NCBI GenBank assembly: GCA_902470265.1
Contig: CABRFW010000020.1
Span: 1 to 13,432, forward strand
Reading direction: 5' to 3'
From: an uncultured Collinsella sp.
Lineage (GTDB): Bacteria > Actinomycetota > Coriobacteriia > Coriobacteriales > Coriobacteriaceae
DNA: 13,432 bases
Shown here piece after piece: positions 1 to 6,931 of this stretch (within the stretch, counting starts at the first letter, position 1; each line of letters begins with the position of its first letter). Made by a program: the position numbers and the translations under genes. The notes under the pieces were generated by a model. It did no database searches. It saw only the letters and a program-made list of their open reading frames with translations, and was not told the origin of the DNA.

Positions 1-692
1 TGGATGTCCGTAGGGTCGACATACTTCACGTCCAGATCGTAGAACTCGCAGTCCTCGGGCTTACGGATCTCAACAATCGGCAGGGCGCGCACGTCATCCT
101 CGCCGTATACGCCGACGGTGATCTCGGTACCCTCGATGCACTTCTCGACCAGCACTTTGTCGCCGTACTCAAACGCCTTGGCGATTGCCGCGGGCAGCTC
201 GGAGGGCTCATGGACCAGGGAAATGCCATAGCTGGAACCGTTGACGGCCGGCTTCACAAAGCAGCGCTCGCCACAAACCTCGACGATATGATCGATATCG
301 ACTTCATCGCCCACCTCGAGCGCAAGGCCGGGGGCAACGGGGATGCCCGCCTTGGCGTACAGGAGCTTCGAGACCTCCTTGTCGGCACCGCAGGCGCTCG
401 CGAGCACGCCCGATGCCGTGTAGGGGATACCCAGGGTCTCCATGGCACCCTGCATGGCACCATCCTCACCGCCGGCGCCGTGCATGGCGATAAACGCCAC
501 GTCGAAACCACCGGTCGCCATGGTTACCATAAAATCATCGGCAGCCGTGTCGAGCAGCTCTACCGAAGTGTACCCAGCCTCCTTCAGGGCCACCACGACG
601 TTCTTTCCCGAATTGAGCGAGATCTCGCGCTCAGCGGAATGACCGCCCGCCAAGACCGCTACGTGCATGTTCTCTAGGCTTTTACCCGGCAT
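1..692 (-). CDS. ddl: D-alanine--D-alanine ligase, N-terminal part (runs off the window)
   Basis: This cytoplasmic ATP-grasp ligase joins two D-alanines for the peptidoglycan stem peptide. I translated the minus strand by hand from ATG 692-690; about 230 codons are present and the C-terminal third lies beyond position 1. Visible family motifs are AVLAGGHSAEREISL (residues 12-26; Glu21 matches the catalytic Glu15 of E. coli DdlB), HGAGGEDG at 71-78, Lys147 with the following NGSSYG (ATP and substrate loop), and omega-loop FYDLDVKY at 217-224. Tyr224 aligns with E. coli Tyr216, which fits D-Ala-D-Ala rather than D-Ala-D-Lac specificity. The start is fixed by GGAGG about 9 nt upstream; a second Met at residue 9 lacks such a site. 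It is divergent from rlmN across an 85-bp gap. I am sure of the family. The subtype call rests on the conserved loop tyrosine. Confidence 0.93.
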   Translation of the reverse strand, partial: MPGKSLENMHVAVLAGGHSAEREISLNSGKNVVVALKEAGYTSVELLDTAADDFMVTMATGGFDVAFIAMHGAGGEDGAMQGAMETLGIPYTASGVLASACGADKEVSKLLYAKAGIPVAPGLALEVGDEVDIDHIVEVCGERCFVKPAVNGSSYGISLVHEPSELPAAIAKAFEYGDKVLVEKCIEGTEITVGVYGEDDVRALPIVEIRKPEDCEFYDLDVKYVDPTDI

Positions 693-732
693 GGGCAGAC
701 TCCTCCTCTATAATTTCTGCAGCTGATACCAT

Positions 733-762
733 ATTGTAGCGATACCCTCTACGTTTCCCCAA
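733..762 (-). promoter_or_regulatory. Candidate sigma-70-type promoter for ddl
   Basis: On the minus strand a TACAAT -10 box (733-738) lies 18 bp from a TTGGGG -35-like box (757-762), 41 bp ahead of the ddl start. The -10 is good and the -35 mediocre. It is an inference from spacing and consensus only. Confidence 0.35.
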
Positions 763-777
763 AATCGAAAGGCTTCC

Positions 778-1830
778 ATGAATCCCAGGACTAAATCTCA
801 GGACATTCGCGACTTGAGCCAAAACGATATTCGCGAGCTCGTGGCCGAACTTGGCCAGCCTGCCTTCCGCGCGAAGCAGCTCATCGAATGGGTCTTTGAG
901 AAGAACGTTTGTTCGTTTGACGATATGACCAACCTCCCCAAGGCTTTCCGCGAGCAGCTTAAAGAGGCCTTTGCCTTCGACACGCCGACGGAGCTCACCA
1001 AGCAGGTTTCCAAAGATGGCTCTCGCAAGTATCTGCTCGAGTACCACGACGGCATTTCCGTCGAGACTGTCGGCATGCCTCGTCGCAACAAGCTGTCTGT
1101 TTGTGTGTCCACCCAAGCCGGCTGCGGTATGGGCTGTGCTTTTTGCGCTACCGGTCTGAACGGCCTTAAGCGCTCTCTGACCGCTCAAGAGATCGTCGAC
1201 CAGGTGCTCCATGTTTCCAACGACTTTGGCGAGCGTGCCACGAGCGTCGTCTTCATGGGCCAGGGCGAGCCGTTTGCCAACTATGACGAGGTTCTCAAGG
1301 CACTGCGTACCCTCAACGACCCCGATGGCATCGGTATCGGCGCCCGTCACCTCACCGTCTCTACCAGCGGCGTTATTCCCGGTATTCGCAAATTCGCCGA
1401 CATCCCCGAGCAGTTCACGCTTGCCGTTTCCCTGCATTCCGCCATCCAGTCGACGCGCAATAAGCTTATGCCCGGCGTTAAGAAGTACACGCTGCTCCGC
1501 CTTCACGAGGCGCTTCAGCTCTACACCGAGAAGACGGGCCGCCGCCCGACCTATGAGTACGCCATGATCGAAGGCGTCAACGATACGAATCCCGAGATGC
1601 AGGCGCTCTGCGACTTCTGCGAGGGAACGCTGTGCCACGTTAACCTAATTCAGCTTAACGACATCGAGGGCAGCCCGCTCAAGCCGTCGCCGATTCATAA
1701 GGTTGAGGATCTTCAGCGTCGCCTTGAGTCTCGTGGCATTGAGACCACGATCCGTAATTCTCGCGGCAATGATATCGATGCCGCCTGCGGTCAGCTGAAG
1801 CAACGTTTCAAGGTCCAGAAGAACGCATAG
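778..1830 (+). CDS. rlmN: Dual-specificity 23S rRNA A2503 / tRNA A37 C2-methyltransferase RlmN
   Basis: RlmN is a radical-SAM enzyme that methylates C2 of A2503 in 23S rRNA, and in E. coli also A37 of some tRNAs. The 350-residue protein has the usual family length. The [4Fe-4S] cluster cysteines are C116, C120 and C123 (CGMGCAFC). C109, seven residues before the cluster, and C337 near the C terminus align with E. coli C118 and C355, the pair needed for the methyl-cysteine mechanism. MGQGEP (160-165) is the SAM-binding GEP region. Start ATG 778 is preceded by a modest AAAGG. The gene is monocistronic: it diverges from ddl and ends at a hairpin terminator. It is one of the few genes here transcribed towards oriC. 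The presence of C109 and C337 and the length support RlmN over the Cfr resistance methyltransferase, though this was not tested phylogenetically. Confidence 0.95.
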   Translation: MNPRTKSQDIRDLSQNDIRELVAELGQPAFRAKQLIEWVFEKNVCSFDDMTNLPKAFREQLKEAFAFDTPTELTKQVSKDGSRKYLLEYHDGISVETVGMPRRNKLSVCVSTQAGCGMGCAFCATGLNGLKRSLTAQEIVDQVLHVSNDFGERATSVVFMGQGEPFANYDEVLKALRTLNDPDGIGIGARHLTVSTSGVIPGIRKFADIPEQFTLAVSLHSAIQSTRNKLMPGVKKYTLLRLHEALQLYTEKTGRRPTYEYAMIEGVNDTNPEMQALCDFCEGTLCHVNLIQLNDIEGSPLKPSPIHKVEDLQRRLESRGIETTIRNSRGNDIDAACGQLKQRFKVQKNA

Positions 1831-1849
1831 GGGAGTCTGTGCCCCATAA

Positions 1850-1865
1850 CGTTTCATGTGAAACA
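1850..1865. other. Degenerate parS-like palindrome after rlmN
   Basis: CGTTTCATGTGAAACA matches the parS consensus TGTTTCACGTGAAACA at 14 of 16 positions. It sits just past the rlmN stop, about 2.1 kb from the three perfect sites. It could be a weak ParB site or chance. Confidence 0.4.
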
Positions 1866-1869
1866 TCCG

Positions 1870-1904
1870 ACAGCCCTGGTTGCAAATAATGCAACCAGGG
1901 CTGT
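1870..1904 (+). terminator. Rho-independent terminator of rlmN
   Basis: A perfect 15-bp stem (1870-1884 with 1890-1904) encloses a 5-nt AATAA loop. It is followed on the plus strand by a T-rich run (TTTCATTTGTTTTC). It lies 40 bp after the rlmN stop. The opposite strand shows no T-run after the stem, so the direction is plus. Confidence 0.88.
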
Positions 1905-1961
1905 TTCATTTGTTTTCATGCTACTGAATTTGATTTACGCAAGCTTAGTTTTAGCCAAAAT

Positions 1962-1999
1962 AGGGGGTCCTTGTCTCATGTATCAGACAAGGACCCCTT
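1962..1999 (-). terminator. Terminator of the rsmG-parA-parB operon
   Basis: A perfect 13-bp stem (1964-1976 with 1985-1997) with an 8-nt loop extends by two weaker pairs. On the minus strand it is followed by TATTTTGG, a short T-rich tail. It lies about 30 bp past the stop of the last minus-strand gene (2027) and faces the rlmN terminator, so the two converging units are insulated. Confidence 0.75.
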
Positions 2000-2018
2000 C
2001 AAAACAGGCAAGTAATTG

Positions 2019-2030
2019 TTAGGTACCTAA
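2019..2030. repeat. 12-bp palindrome TTAGGTACCTAA, copy 1
   Basis: This perfect palindrome overlaps the stop codon of the small membrane-protein gene. The same 12-mer recurs at 5523-5534 (13 bp identical counting the preceding G). Function unknown. Confidence 0.6.
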
Positions 2031-2281
2031 TAACCAACATTTTCCCATTGATGGTTAACCCACTCTTGGTTAATCTTGGGATTCTTAGTCACCTGAGCAG
2101 TACGCATGGCGACATCTTCGGTCATCACATCCATTTTCTTTTTGGATGTATCGACGATATCCTGAGCTCCGCGCAGCAGTCGACCACGCAGTTCATCATC
2201 TGTCGCAAGCTTATATCCAACAAAAGCACCAGCAGCGACAGTGGTTGCCAACGCAATGGCCGCGAGAACCTTATTCTTCAT
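2027..2281 (-). CDS. Small single-pass membrane protein coupled to parB (YtxH-like, hypothetical)
   Basis: This is an 84-residue protein with a short basic N terminus (MKNK) and one hydrophobic, Ala-rich segment at about residues 5-24. A hydrophilic tail of about 60 residues follows, with helix-forming charged stretches. The layout resembles small YtxH-type proteins, but I see no diagnostic motif and assign no function. The start is ATG 2281: AGGAGG lies 6 nt before it, inside the end of parB. An in-frame TTG at 2299 would place that site within the coding region, so it is not preferred. The gene overlaps parB by 11 bp and is the last gene before a terminator, so it should be translationally coupled to ParB. 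Its location suggests a membrane role linked to chromosome segregation, which is inference only. Confidence 0.75.
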   Translation of the reverse strand: MKNKVLAAIALATTVAAGAFVGYKLATDDELRGRLLRGAQDIVDTSKKKMDVMTEDVAMRTAQVTKNPKINQEWVNHQWENVGY

Positions 2282-3176
2282 CCTGATCCTCCTGCCCAAA
2301 TTGAATCATTTCGCCAAGGATACGGGAGAGCTCCTCTTCGTCTTTGAACTCGATTTCAATCTTGTTCTTGCCACGCGAGCTCTTCACGCGCACATTCGTG
2401 TTAAATACTTGACGAAGAACTCGAGCGGCCTTTTTGAATGACTGAGGTGTTGCTGGCCTCGGCGTCTTAGGTGTTTCTCCGGCAGAAAACAACGGAGCAA
2501 GATTTTCTGTCGCTCTGACGGAAAGGCCTTCTGCAACAACCTTCTCAGCAAGTCGAATTCGAGCATCCTCATAGGGAACTGCAAGGATCGCTCTCGCATG
2601 GCCGGCAGTAAGTTTACCCTCGAAAATCATCTGCTGTACGACTTCGGGAAGATCAAGCAAGCGAAGTGAATTTGTAATTGCCGAACGAGACTTACTGACA
2701 GCCTTTGATAACGCCTCCTGCGTCATGCCGCTGGCATCAATGAGCTGACGATAACCCTTCGCCTCTTCGACAGGATTCAAATCAGAACGCTGAAGATTCT
2801 CGATAAGAGCAAGAGCAAGCATCTCCTCATCATTAACCTCTTTAATGATGACAGGCAGTTCCTCAAGACCAGCAAGCTTTGACGCCTGGTAACGACGCTC
2901 ACCAGCGATGATCTCATAGCCGTTTCCATGCTTGCGAACCAAAAGCGGCTGCAAAACGCCATGTTCTTGGATTGACTCGCTCAACTCGCGAAGTTCAGTT
3001 TCGTTAAAGTGAATTCGCGGCTGATTAGGGTTGGGAACGATATCTTCAATAGGCAGTTTTGCTTCAGATGCGACATTTGAAGCCGATGCAGCCGAACCGC
3101 CGGTCTCATACTCGGCCTCTGAGACCAAAGCATTGAGTCCACGTCCCAATCCGCCACGTTTCTTTACACTAGGCAC
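2271..3176 (-). CDS. parB: Chromosome partitioning protein ParB (Spo0J), CTP-dependent parS-binding clamp
   Basis: ParB nucleates at parS, uses CTP to close into a sliding clamp, loads SMC condensin and activates the ParA ATPase. In the 301 residues, the N-terminal basic KKRGGLGRGLNAL (5-17) is the usual ParA-stimulating peptide. HGVLQPLLVR (72-81), GERRYQA (92-98) and ENLQRSDLNP (126-135) are the nucleotide-binding boxes of the CTPase fold. MTQEALSKAVSKSRSAITNS (151-170) is the parS-reading helix-turn-helix, and the acidic, charged C terminus is the dimerisation domain. Start GTG 3176 overlaps the parA stop by 8 bp, with GAGGTGA upstream inside parA, so translation is coupled. Three perfect parS sites lie just upstream of parA. 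All key motifs are intact. Confidence 0.97.
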   Translation of the reverse strand: MPSVKKRGGLGRGLNALVSEAEYETGGSAASASNVASEAKLPIEDIVPNPNQPRIHFNETELRELSESIQEHGVLQPLLVRKHGNGYEIIAGERRYQASKLAGLEELPVIIKEVNDEEMLALALIENLQRSDLNPVEEAKGYRQLIDASGMTQEALSKAVSKSRSAITNSLRLLDLPEVVQQMIFEGKLTAGHARAILAVPYEDARIRLAEKVVAEGLSVRATENLAPLFSAGETPKTPRPATPQSFKKAARVLRQVFNTNVRVKSSRGKNKIEIEFKDEEELSRILGEMIQFGQEDQDEE

Positions 3177-3969
3177 GCTTGATCACCTCTTTTGCAAGGT
3201 TCATATATGCTTTTGCACCCTTATTTTGAGGTGCATAGGTAATTACCGGTTCTCCAAAAGACGGAGCTTCGGAGATTTTAACCGTACGGGGGATTAGCGT
3301 CTTAAACGCCTTATCACCAAAGTACGATTGAACCTCCTCAACAACCTGATTCGATAGTGAAGTACGCGAGTCATACATGGTCATAAGCACACCATAGGTG
3401 TCTAAGCCCTTGTTCAGCCGTGATTTGACCATCTTCATTGACTCAAGCAGCTTCGTAACGCCCTCGAGTGCGTAATATTCGCACTGGATCGGAATCAAAA
3501 CGCTGTCTGCTGCGGTCAAAGCGTTGATAGTAAGCAGGCCGAGCGAAGGAGGACAGTCAATGAAAATAAAGTCAAACTCGTCCTGAATCGGCTCAAGCAA
3601 ATCTTTGAGGCGGGTTTCACGAGCAATTGCGCTTACGAGCTCAATTTCCGCGCCTGCAAGTTGAATTGTAGCCGGAATAACGAATACCTTTTTACAATTT
3701 GTATCAAGAACAAGCGATTCTGCCGGCACATCATTCAACAATGCATCATAGATGCAGTGATCAAGGTCTTCTTTTTCAATTCCGAATCCACTGGTGCTGT
3801 TTCCCTGCGGATCAAAATCGACAATCAGTGTCTTACGACCCTGCTCACCCAGTGCTGCTGCAAGGTTTACAGCCGTCGTTGACTTACCGACGCCGCCTTT
3901 TTGATTGATGATTGCAATGATACGCGTGTCTTTTGCGCTCTTAGAACGCTTAACGTCGCGAAATCCCAC
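3169..3969 (-). CDS. parA: Chromosome partitioning ATPase ParA (Soj)
   Basis: ParA is a P-loop ATPase that binds DNA as an ATP dimer and is released by ParB, so positioning origins; in B. subtilis its homologue Soj also modulates DnaA. The deviant Walker A KGGVGKST (24-31) contains both the signature Lys24 and Lys29. DFDPQGN (51-57) is the A' motif and FIDCPPS (136-142) is Walker B. At 266 residues it is the normal length for a chromosomal type Ia protein without an N-terminal helix-turn-helix. Start GTG 3969 has AGGAGG four bases before it. It lies 134 bp after rsmG in the same direction; that gap holds three parS sites, so ParB bound there could affect read-through from rsmG or a local promoter. 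Confidence 0.97.
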   Translation of the reverse strand: MGFRDVKRSKSAKDTRIIAIINQKGGVGKSTTAVNLAAALGEQGRKTLIVDFDPQGNSTSGFGIEKEDLDHCIYDALLNDVPAESLVLDTNCKKVFVIPATIQLAGAEIELVSAIARETRLKDLLEPIQDEFDFIFIDCPPSLGLLTINALTAADSVLIPIQCEYYALEGVTKLLESMKMVKSRLNKGLDTYGVLMTMYDSRTSLSNQVVEEVQSYFGDKAFKTLIPRTVKISEAPSFGEPVITYAPQNKGAKAYMNLAKEVIKRA

Positions 3970-4008
3970 GGTCCCTCCTGGTGTGTATTAAAGCTGTCAA
4001 ACGGAGGA

Positions 4009-4024
4009 TGTTTCACGTGAAACA
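4009..4024. promoter_or_regulatory. parS site 1 (perfect)
   Basis: TGTTTCACGTGAAACA is a perfect 16-bp palindrome identical to a known parS consensus. It lies 39 bp upstream of the parA start codon. Confidence 0.96.
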
Positions 4025-4047
4025 TTCCGAATCGATATCAACCGCCA

Positions 4048-4063
4048 TGTTTCACGTGAAACA
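4048..4063. promoter_or_regulatory. parS site 2 (perfect)
   Basis: The same 16-bp palindrome begins exactly 39 bp after site 1. The 23-bp spacers between sites are unrelated in sequence, so the regular distance is not explained by a recent tandem duplication. Confidence 0.96.
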
Positions 4064-4086
4064 CTGCAAGTTGTTAGTATCCATTA

Positions 4087-4102
4087 TGTTTCACGTGAAA
4101 CA
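4087..4102. promoter_or_regulatory. parS site 3 (perfect)
   Basis: This third identical 16-bp palindrome begins exactly 39 bp after site 2. It lies one base past the rsmG stop codon. Confidence 0.96.
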
Positions 4103-4103
4103 T

Positions 4104-4841
4104 CTAGGCAAGCGGATTCTTCTTTGCCACGCCATTTGCACGAGGCAATGAGACAGATGCTGGATGACTCTTCTTAAGAACAATGAACTCCCTGTGACCC
4201 AAGCCTTCAGGCAAATCAATTGCGTCATTCAGAAGCAAAGTGAAGCCGCAAATCTTAGCTGCTGACATGCCGGAAGCAAGCTCCTCATCCGAAGGATTGC
4301 CCTTGGTTATAACAAATAGCCCTCCATCCTTCAGATACGGAGCCGCATACTCAACAAGAATCGGTAGAGGGGCCAGTGCGCGGGCGGTTACAACAGAGAA
4401 CTGCTTCTTATGGCTTCGAGCATATTCTTCAAGACGATCATGAACCGCATGAGCATGTTTCAATCCAAGAGCATGAACAAAGGAATTAACCGCATCAACC
4501 TTCTTGCCAACAGAGTCAATATAAGTAGCTTTACGATGCATGGTTATGGTTAATGGAATACCAGGGAAGCCCGCACCTGTTCCCATATCGAGCAAAGCTC
4601 CCTCAGGAGCCTTGTTGATATAGGGGAGCAAAACAAGTGAGTCGAGGATATGAAGTACTGCAGCATCTTCTACGTTAAGAATACGGGTGAGATTGGTTGT
4701 CTTATTTGTTTCTAGAACCAAATCCAAATGCTGAATACATTTCCTCAGCTCAACATCAGTTACGCTCAAGGAATACTCTTTGCAATAGGAAGTTAGACGA
4801 CTCAACATCTCGTCAGCCTGCTGATCAGTAAGTACTAACAA
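4104..4841 (-). CDS. rsmG: 16S rRNA (guanine-527 N7)-methyltransferase RsmG (GidB)
   Basis: RsmG uses SAM to methylate N7 of G527 in the 530 loop of 16S rRNA; loss gives low-level streptomycin resistance in several bacteria. LLDMGTGAGFPGIPLT, with the SAM loop GTGAGFPG at residues 87-94, and VTARALAPLPILVEY are family hallmarks. I choose the TTG start at 4841 (245 residues) because AAAGGAG lies 6 nt before it. An upstream in-frame TTG at 4889 would add 16 residues encoded in the promoter/terminator region and make the protein longer than usual. Gene order (after khpB, before parA) is the standard oriC context. The 46 bp between the khpB terminator and this start must hold any promoter; TACACT boxes there are only weak candidates. 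Confidence 0.93.
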   Translation of the reverse strand: MLVLTDQQADEMLSRLTSYCKEYSLSVTDVELRKCIQHLDLVLETNKTTNLTRILNVEDAAVLHILDSLVLLPYINKAPEGALLDMGTGAGFPGIPLTITMHRKATYIDSVGKKVDAVNSFVHALGLKHAHAVHDRLEEYARSHKKQFSVVTARALAPLPILVEYAAPYLKDGGLFVITKGNPSDEELASGMSAAKICGFTLLLNDAIDLPEGLGHREFIVLKKSHPASVSLPRANGVAKKNPLA

Positions 4842-4887
4842 CGAAAGCTCCTTTCTGACAAAAATCAGTGTATCGAGAACTTTTGAC

Positions 4888-4919
4888 AAAAAAAGGGGAC
4901 GTGGAAACCACGTCCCCTT
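4888..4919 (-). terminator. Terminator after khpB (end of rpmH-khpB block)
   Basis: A 12-bp perfect stem (4893-4904 with 4908-4919) with a 3-nt loop is followed on the minus strand by seven Ts, a classical intrinsic terminator. It separates the rpmH-rnpA-yidD-yidC-khpB block from rsmG-parAB and lies 18 bp past the khpB stop. Confidence 0.92.
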
Positions 4920-4937
4920 AGCATAAGCTCGAGTAGA

Positions 4938-5507
4938 TTATCGAGCAACAATCACCACATGGCGATCAGGGTCAGAACCCTCAGAATGAGTATCGACTGC
5001 ATCGTTGCCACGAAGTGCAATGTGAACCAGTCGGCGCTCGTAGGCATTCATGGGCGGAAGCGAAACACTCTTATGAGTGCGGATGGCACGCTCGGCAGCA
5101 GACTGAGCCATGGAGGCGACCTTATCCTGACGGCGACTCTTGTATCCCTCGACGTCCACTACAACCGGATACCTAAAGCCAAGCTTGCGGCTCACCAGCA
5201 AAGAGAACATAACCTGAAGAGCATCAAGAGTGCGACCATGACGGCCAATGAGAACAGCAAGGTCGGGAGCCGTTACATCCAAAATCAGCTCACCCTCGTC
5301 GCCCTCATACTCATCGATAGGAGAGTTGGCGGCATCGAAGTGCGAAAGGATGGAACGCAGGATGGAAATCGCAACATCGGCAATGGTGTCGAGCTCCTCA
5401 TCGGTCAGCTCTTCACCAGCCTTGTAGCGCTGTGCAATCTCGGGATAATCGCCCGCGACCTGCGGGGCAACCTCCTCAAGCATATCCTCGATGATCTCTT
5501 CAGACAT
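4938..5507 (-). CDS. khpB: RNA-binding KH/R3H protein KhpB (Jag/EloR family)
   Basis: KhpB binds RNA, often with KhpA, and in pneumococci influences cell elongation and division. The 189 residues begin with an acidic helical segment (MSEEIIEDMLEEV). A KH domain follows with the GxxG loop GRHG at 88-91, and then an R3H domain with Arg158-x3-His162 in RRLVH. The separate Jag-N domain of firmicute homologues is missing, so this is the short actinobacterial type. The start is ATG 5507, with GGAG six bases upstream; an in-frame TTG four codons earlier would overlap that site. It follows yidC by about 45 bp in the same direction, and the gap contains the 12-bp palindrome TTAGGTACCTAA. The gene ends just before a strong terminator. 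Confidence 0.93.
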   Translation of the reverse strand: MSEEIIEDMLEEVAPQVAGDYPEIAQRYKAGEELTDEELDTIADVAISILRSILSHFDAANSPIDEYEGDEGELILDVTAPDLAVLIGRHGRTLDALQVMFSLLVSRKLGFRYPVVVDVEGYKSRRQDKVASMAQSAAERAIRTHKSVSLPPMNAYERRLVHIALRGNDAVDTHSEGSDPDRHVVIVAR

Positions 5508-5522
5508 AACGTACTCCAAAAG

Positions 5523-5534
5523 TTAGGTACCTAA
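5523..5534. repeat. 12-bp palindrome TTAGGTACCTAA, copy 2
   Basis: This is identical to the copy at 2019-2030. It lies in the short yidC-khpB gap, 15 bp before the khpB start, where it could act on RNA or DNA. No known operator was recognised. Confidence 0.6.
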
Positions 5535-5551
5535 ATAAGATTGATATCCCA

Positions 5552-6322
5552 CTACTTCTTCTTGTGCGGGCGCGGCTTCTTCTCGCGACGAGTGACCTCA
5601 ACCTGCAGCGGAGCGTTCTTAAGACGCTCCTCCTCATCGGCCTTCGCCTTGTCGATGACCTTCTGCGTCACAAAAATCTGCTGGATAACCTGCCAAGCAG
5701 ACGAGACGTCGTAGTACAGCAGAACACCAACGGGAAGGCTCCAGCCCATCCAAAGCATCATGACCGTCATGACAACGGCCATCATACGCATGCTCTGAGC
5801 CTGCTGGCCGGTCTGGTTGCGCGACATATAGAGCTGCGGAATCAGGGTCAGGACGGCAAACAGGATCAGGCAAACCAGCGCAGGCAGTGCAACCATAAAG
5901 CCATCGGCAAAGGAAGCGCTCGGCGTGGTGGTCAGGTCGGGCAGGATGTTGAAGAACGAGAACGTGCCGTCGTTAAAGTACTGCGGCAGGTTGCGCAGCA
6001 ATGTAAACAGGGCGAACAGGATAGGCATCTGAATCAGCAGCGGCAGACAGCCAGCCATGGGGTTGAACTTGTTCTCGCTGTAGAACTTCTGCATCTCCTC
6101 GGCCTGACGCTGAGGATCGTCGGCATAGCGCTCCTGGATCTCGAGCATCTTGGGCTGCAGCACCTGCATGCGAGCCGTCGACTTGGTCGACTTGAGCATG
6201 AGCGGCGTCAGCAGCAGACGGATGATGACCACCAGGATGATGATGGACAGGCCCCAGTCGACCGCAAAGGTCTGGATGAGCTTGAGCAGCTCGAAAAGGA
6301 TGTTAACGATCCAATCCCACAT
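5552..6322 (-). CDS. yidC: Membrane protein insertase YidC (Oxa1/Alb3 family)
   Basis: YidC inserts and folds membrane proteins, alone or with SecYEG. The 256-residue protein is the short Gram-positive form without the large periplasmic domain. Hydrophobic segments lie at about 24-42, 92-110, 141-166, 178-195 and 197-206. Arg35 in IIRLLLTPL is the conserved positive charge of the substrate groove. A cytoplasmic hairpin with a coiled-coil tendency (about 45-85) and a basic tail (KKPRPHKKK) for ribosome contact are also present. There is no lipobox cysteine at the N terminus, unlike B. subtilis SpoIIIJ. Start ATG 6322 has GGAGG nine bases upstream. It follows yidD by 29 bp in the same operon. 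Confidence 0.96.
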   Translation of the reverse strand: MWDWIVNILFELLKLIQTFAVDWGLSIIILVVIIRLLLTPLMLKSTKSTARMQVLQPKMLEIQERYADDPQRQAEEMQKFYSENKFNPMAGCLPLLIQMPILFALFTLLRNLPQYFNDGTFSFFNILPDLTTTPSASFADGFMVALPALVCLILFAVLTLIPQLYMSRNQTGQQAQSMRMMAVVMTVMMLWMGWSLPVGVLLYYDVSSAWQVIQQIFVTQKVIDKAKADEEERLKNAPLQVEVTRREKKPRPHKKK

Positions 6323-6351
6323 GTAAGTTTTCCTCCGATAGCGAGTGCCCG

Positions 6352-6576
6352 CTAGGGCACAGGGTCATAACCGCCGACGTGCAGGGGATTGCAGCGAGCG
6401 ATGCGCCTCACGGCAAGCCAGCAGCCTCTCAAAACACCGTGCTTCTCAATCGCCTGGATGGCGTATTGCGAGCACGTTGGGTAATAAATGCAGGCGTCAG
6501 GCAATAAGGGCGAAATAACCTGTTGATATATGCGAATAGGAGCGATGGCAACACGTCGCAAAACGTGATTGCTCAT
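6352..6576 (-). CDS. yidD: Membrane protein insertion efficiency factor YidD
   Basis: YidD is a small, conserved inner-face membrane protein that aids YidC-dependent insertion. The 74 residues contain the family pattern: an amphipathic N terminus (RRVAIAPIRIYQQVISPLLP), CIYYPTCSQYAIQAI at about 29-43, and RCNPLHVGGYDPVP at the C terminus, with three conserved cysteines. ATG 6576 overlaps the rnpA stop as ATGA, and GGGGAGGAG lies just before it, so it is translationally coupled to rnpA. Confidence 0.96.
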   Translation of the reverse strand: MSNHVLRRVAIAPIRIYQQVISPLLPDACIYYPTCSQYAIQAIEKHGVLRGCWLAVRRIARCNPLHVGGYDPVP

Positions 6577-6911
6577 CGCTCCTCCCCGGCAACGCCGGCG
6601 CGCTTCATAAGCGAACGCAACGCCTTGTCCATCTCCTGCGGCGAGGAAACCCTCGTCTTGGGAGTTGCAAACAAGATGATGTCATAACCCGCAACGGGAA
6701 ATCCGCAGCTGCGGGCGGCCTCGCGCATCACACGCTTAGATCGGTTGCGCACGACGGCACAACCGAGTCGCTTAGCACCAACGAAGGCGACCCTTCCGGA
6801 GTCGCCTTCGCCAACCGATTCACATATGGTCATTCGAATCAGAGGGTGATTGAAACGACGCCCCTGACTGAACACATGCTCGAAATCTTGCCGAGACTTA
6901 ATAGTCTTCAT
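6573..6911 (-). CDS. rnpA: Ribonuclease P protein component RnpA
   Basis: RnpA is the basic protein subunit that helps RNase P RNA bind pre-tRNA leaders. The 112 residues are normal length. The signature RNR motif is seen as KRLGCAVVRNRSKRVMREA, with RNRSKR at residues 55-60, and the N-terminal MKTIKSRQDFEHVFSQGRRF is typical. The start ATG 6911 is set by the family N terminus; I see no convincing Shine-Dalgarno sequence in the 20 bp between it and the rpmH stop. Translation may therefore depend on coupling to rpmH, which lies directly upstream on the same transcript. Confidence 0.95.
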   Translation of the reverse strand: MKTIKSRQDFEHVFSQGRRFNHPLIRMTICESVGEGDSGRVAFVGAKRLGCAVVRNRSKRVMREAARSCGFPVAGYDIILFATPKTRVSSPQEMDKALRSLMKRAGVAGEER

Positions 6912-6931
6912 GCGAGATGTGTGTATCGCTG

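Noticed and set aside
709..714. TATAAT on the plus strand as an rlmN promoter
   Set aside because: No reasonable -35 lies 16-18 bp upstream, and the hexamer overlaps the ddl leader next to its ribosome-binding site.
682..1638. Minus-strand open frame of about 320 codons opposite rlmN
   Set aside because: RlmN catalytic motifs on the plus strand are complete; the antisense frame has no domain and would overlap the ddl start.
4842..4889. N-terminal extension of RsmG from TTG 4889
   Set aside because: It would start inside the terminator T-run and swallow the good ribosome-binding site ahead of TTG 4841.
5564..6355. Plus-strand open frame opposite yidC
   Set aside because: Its Gln/His/Arg-rich shadow composition lacks domains, and yidC is certain on the other strand.
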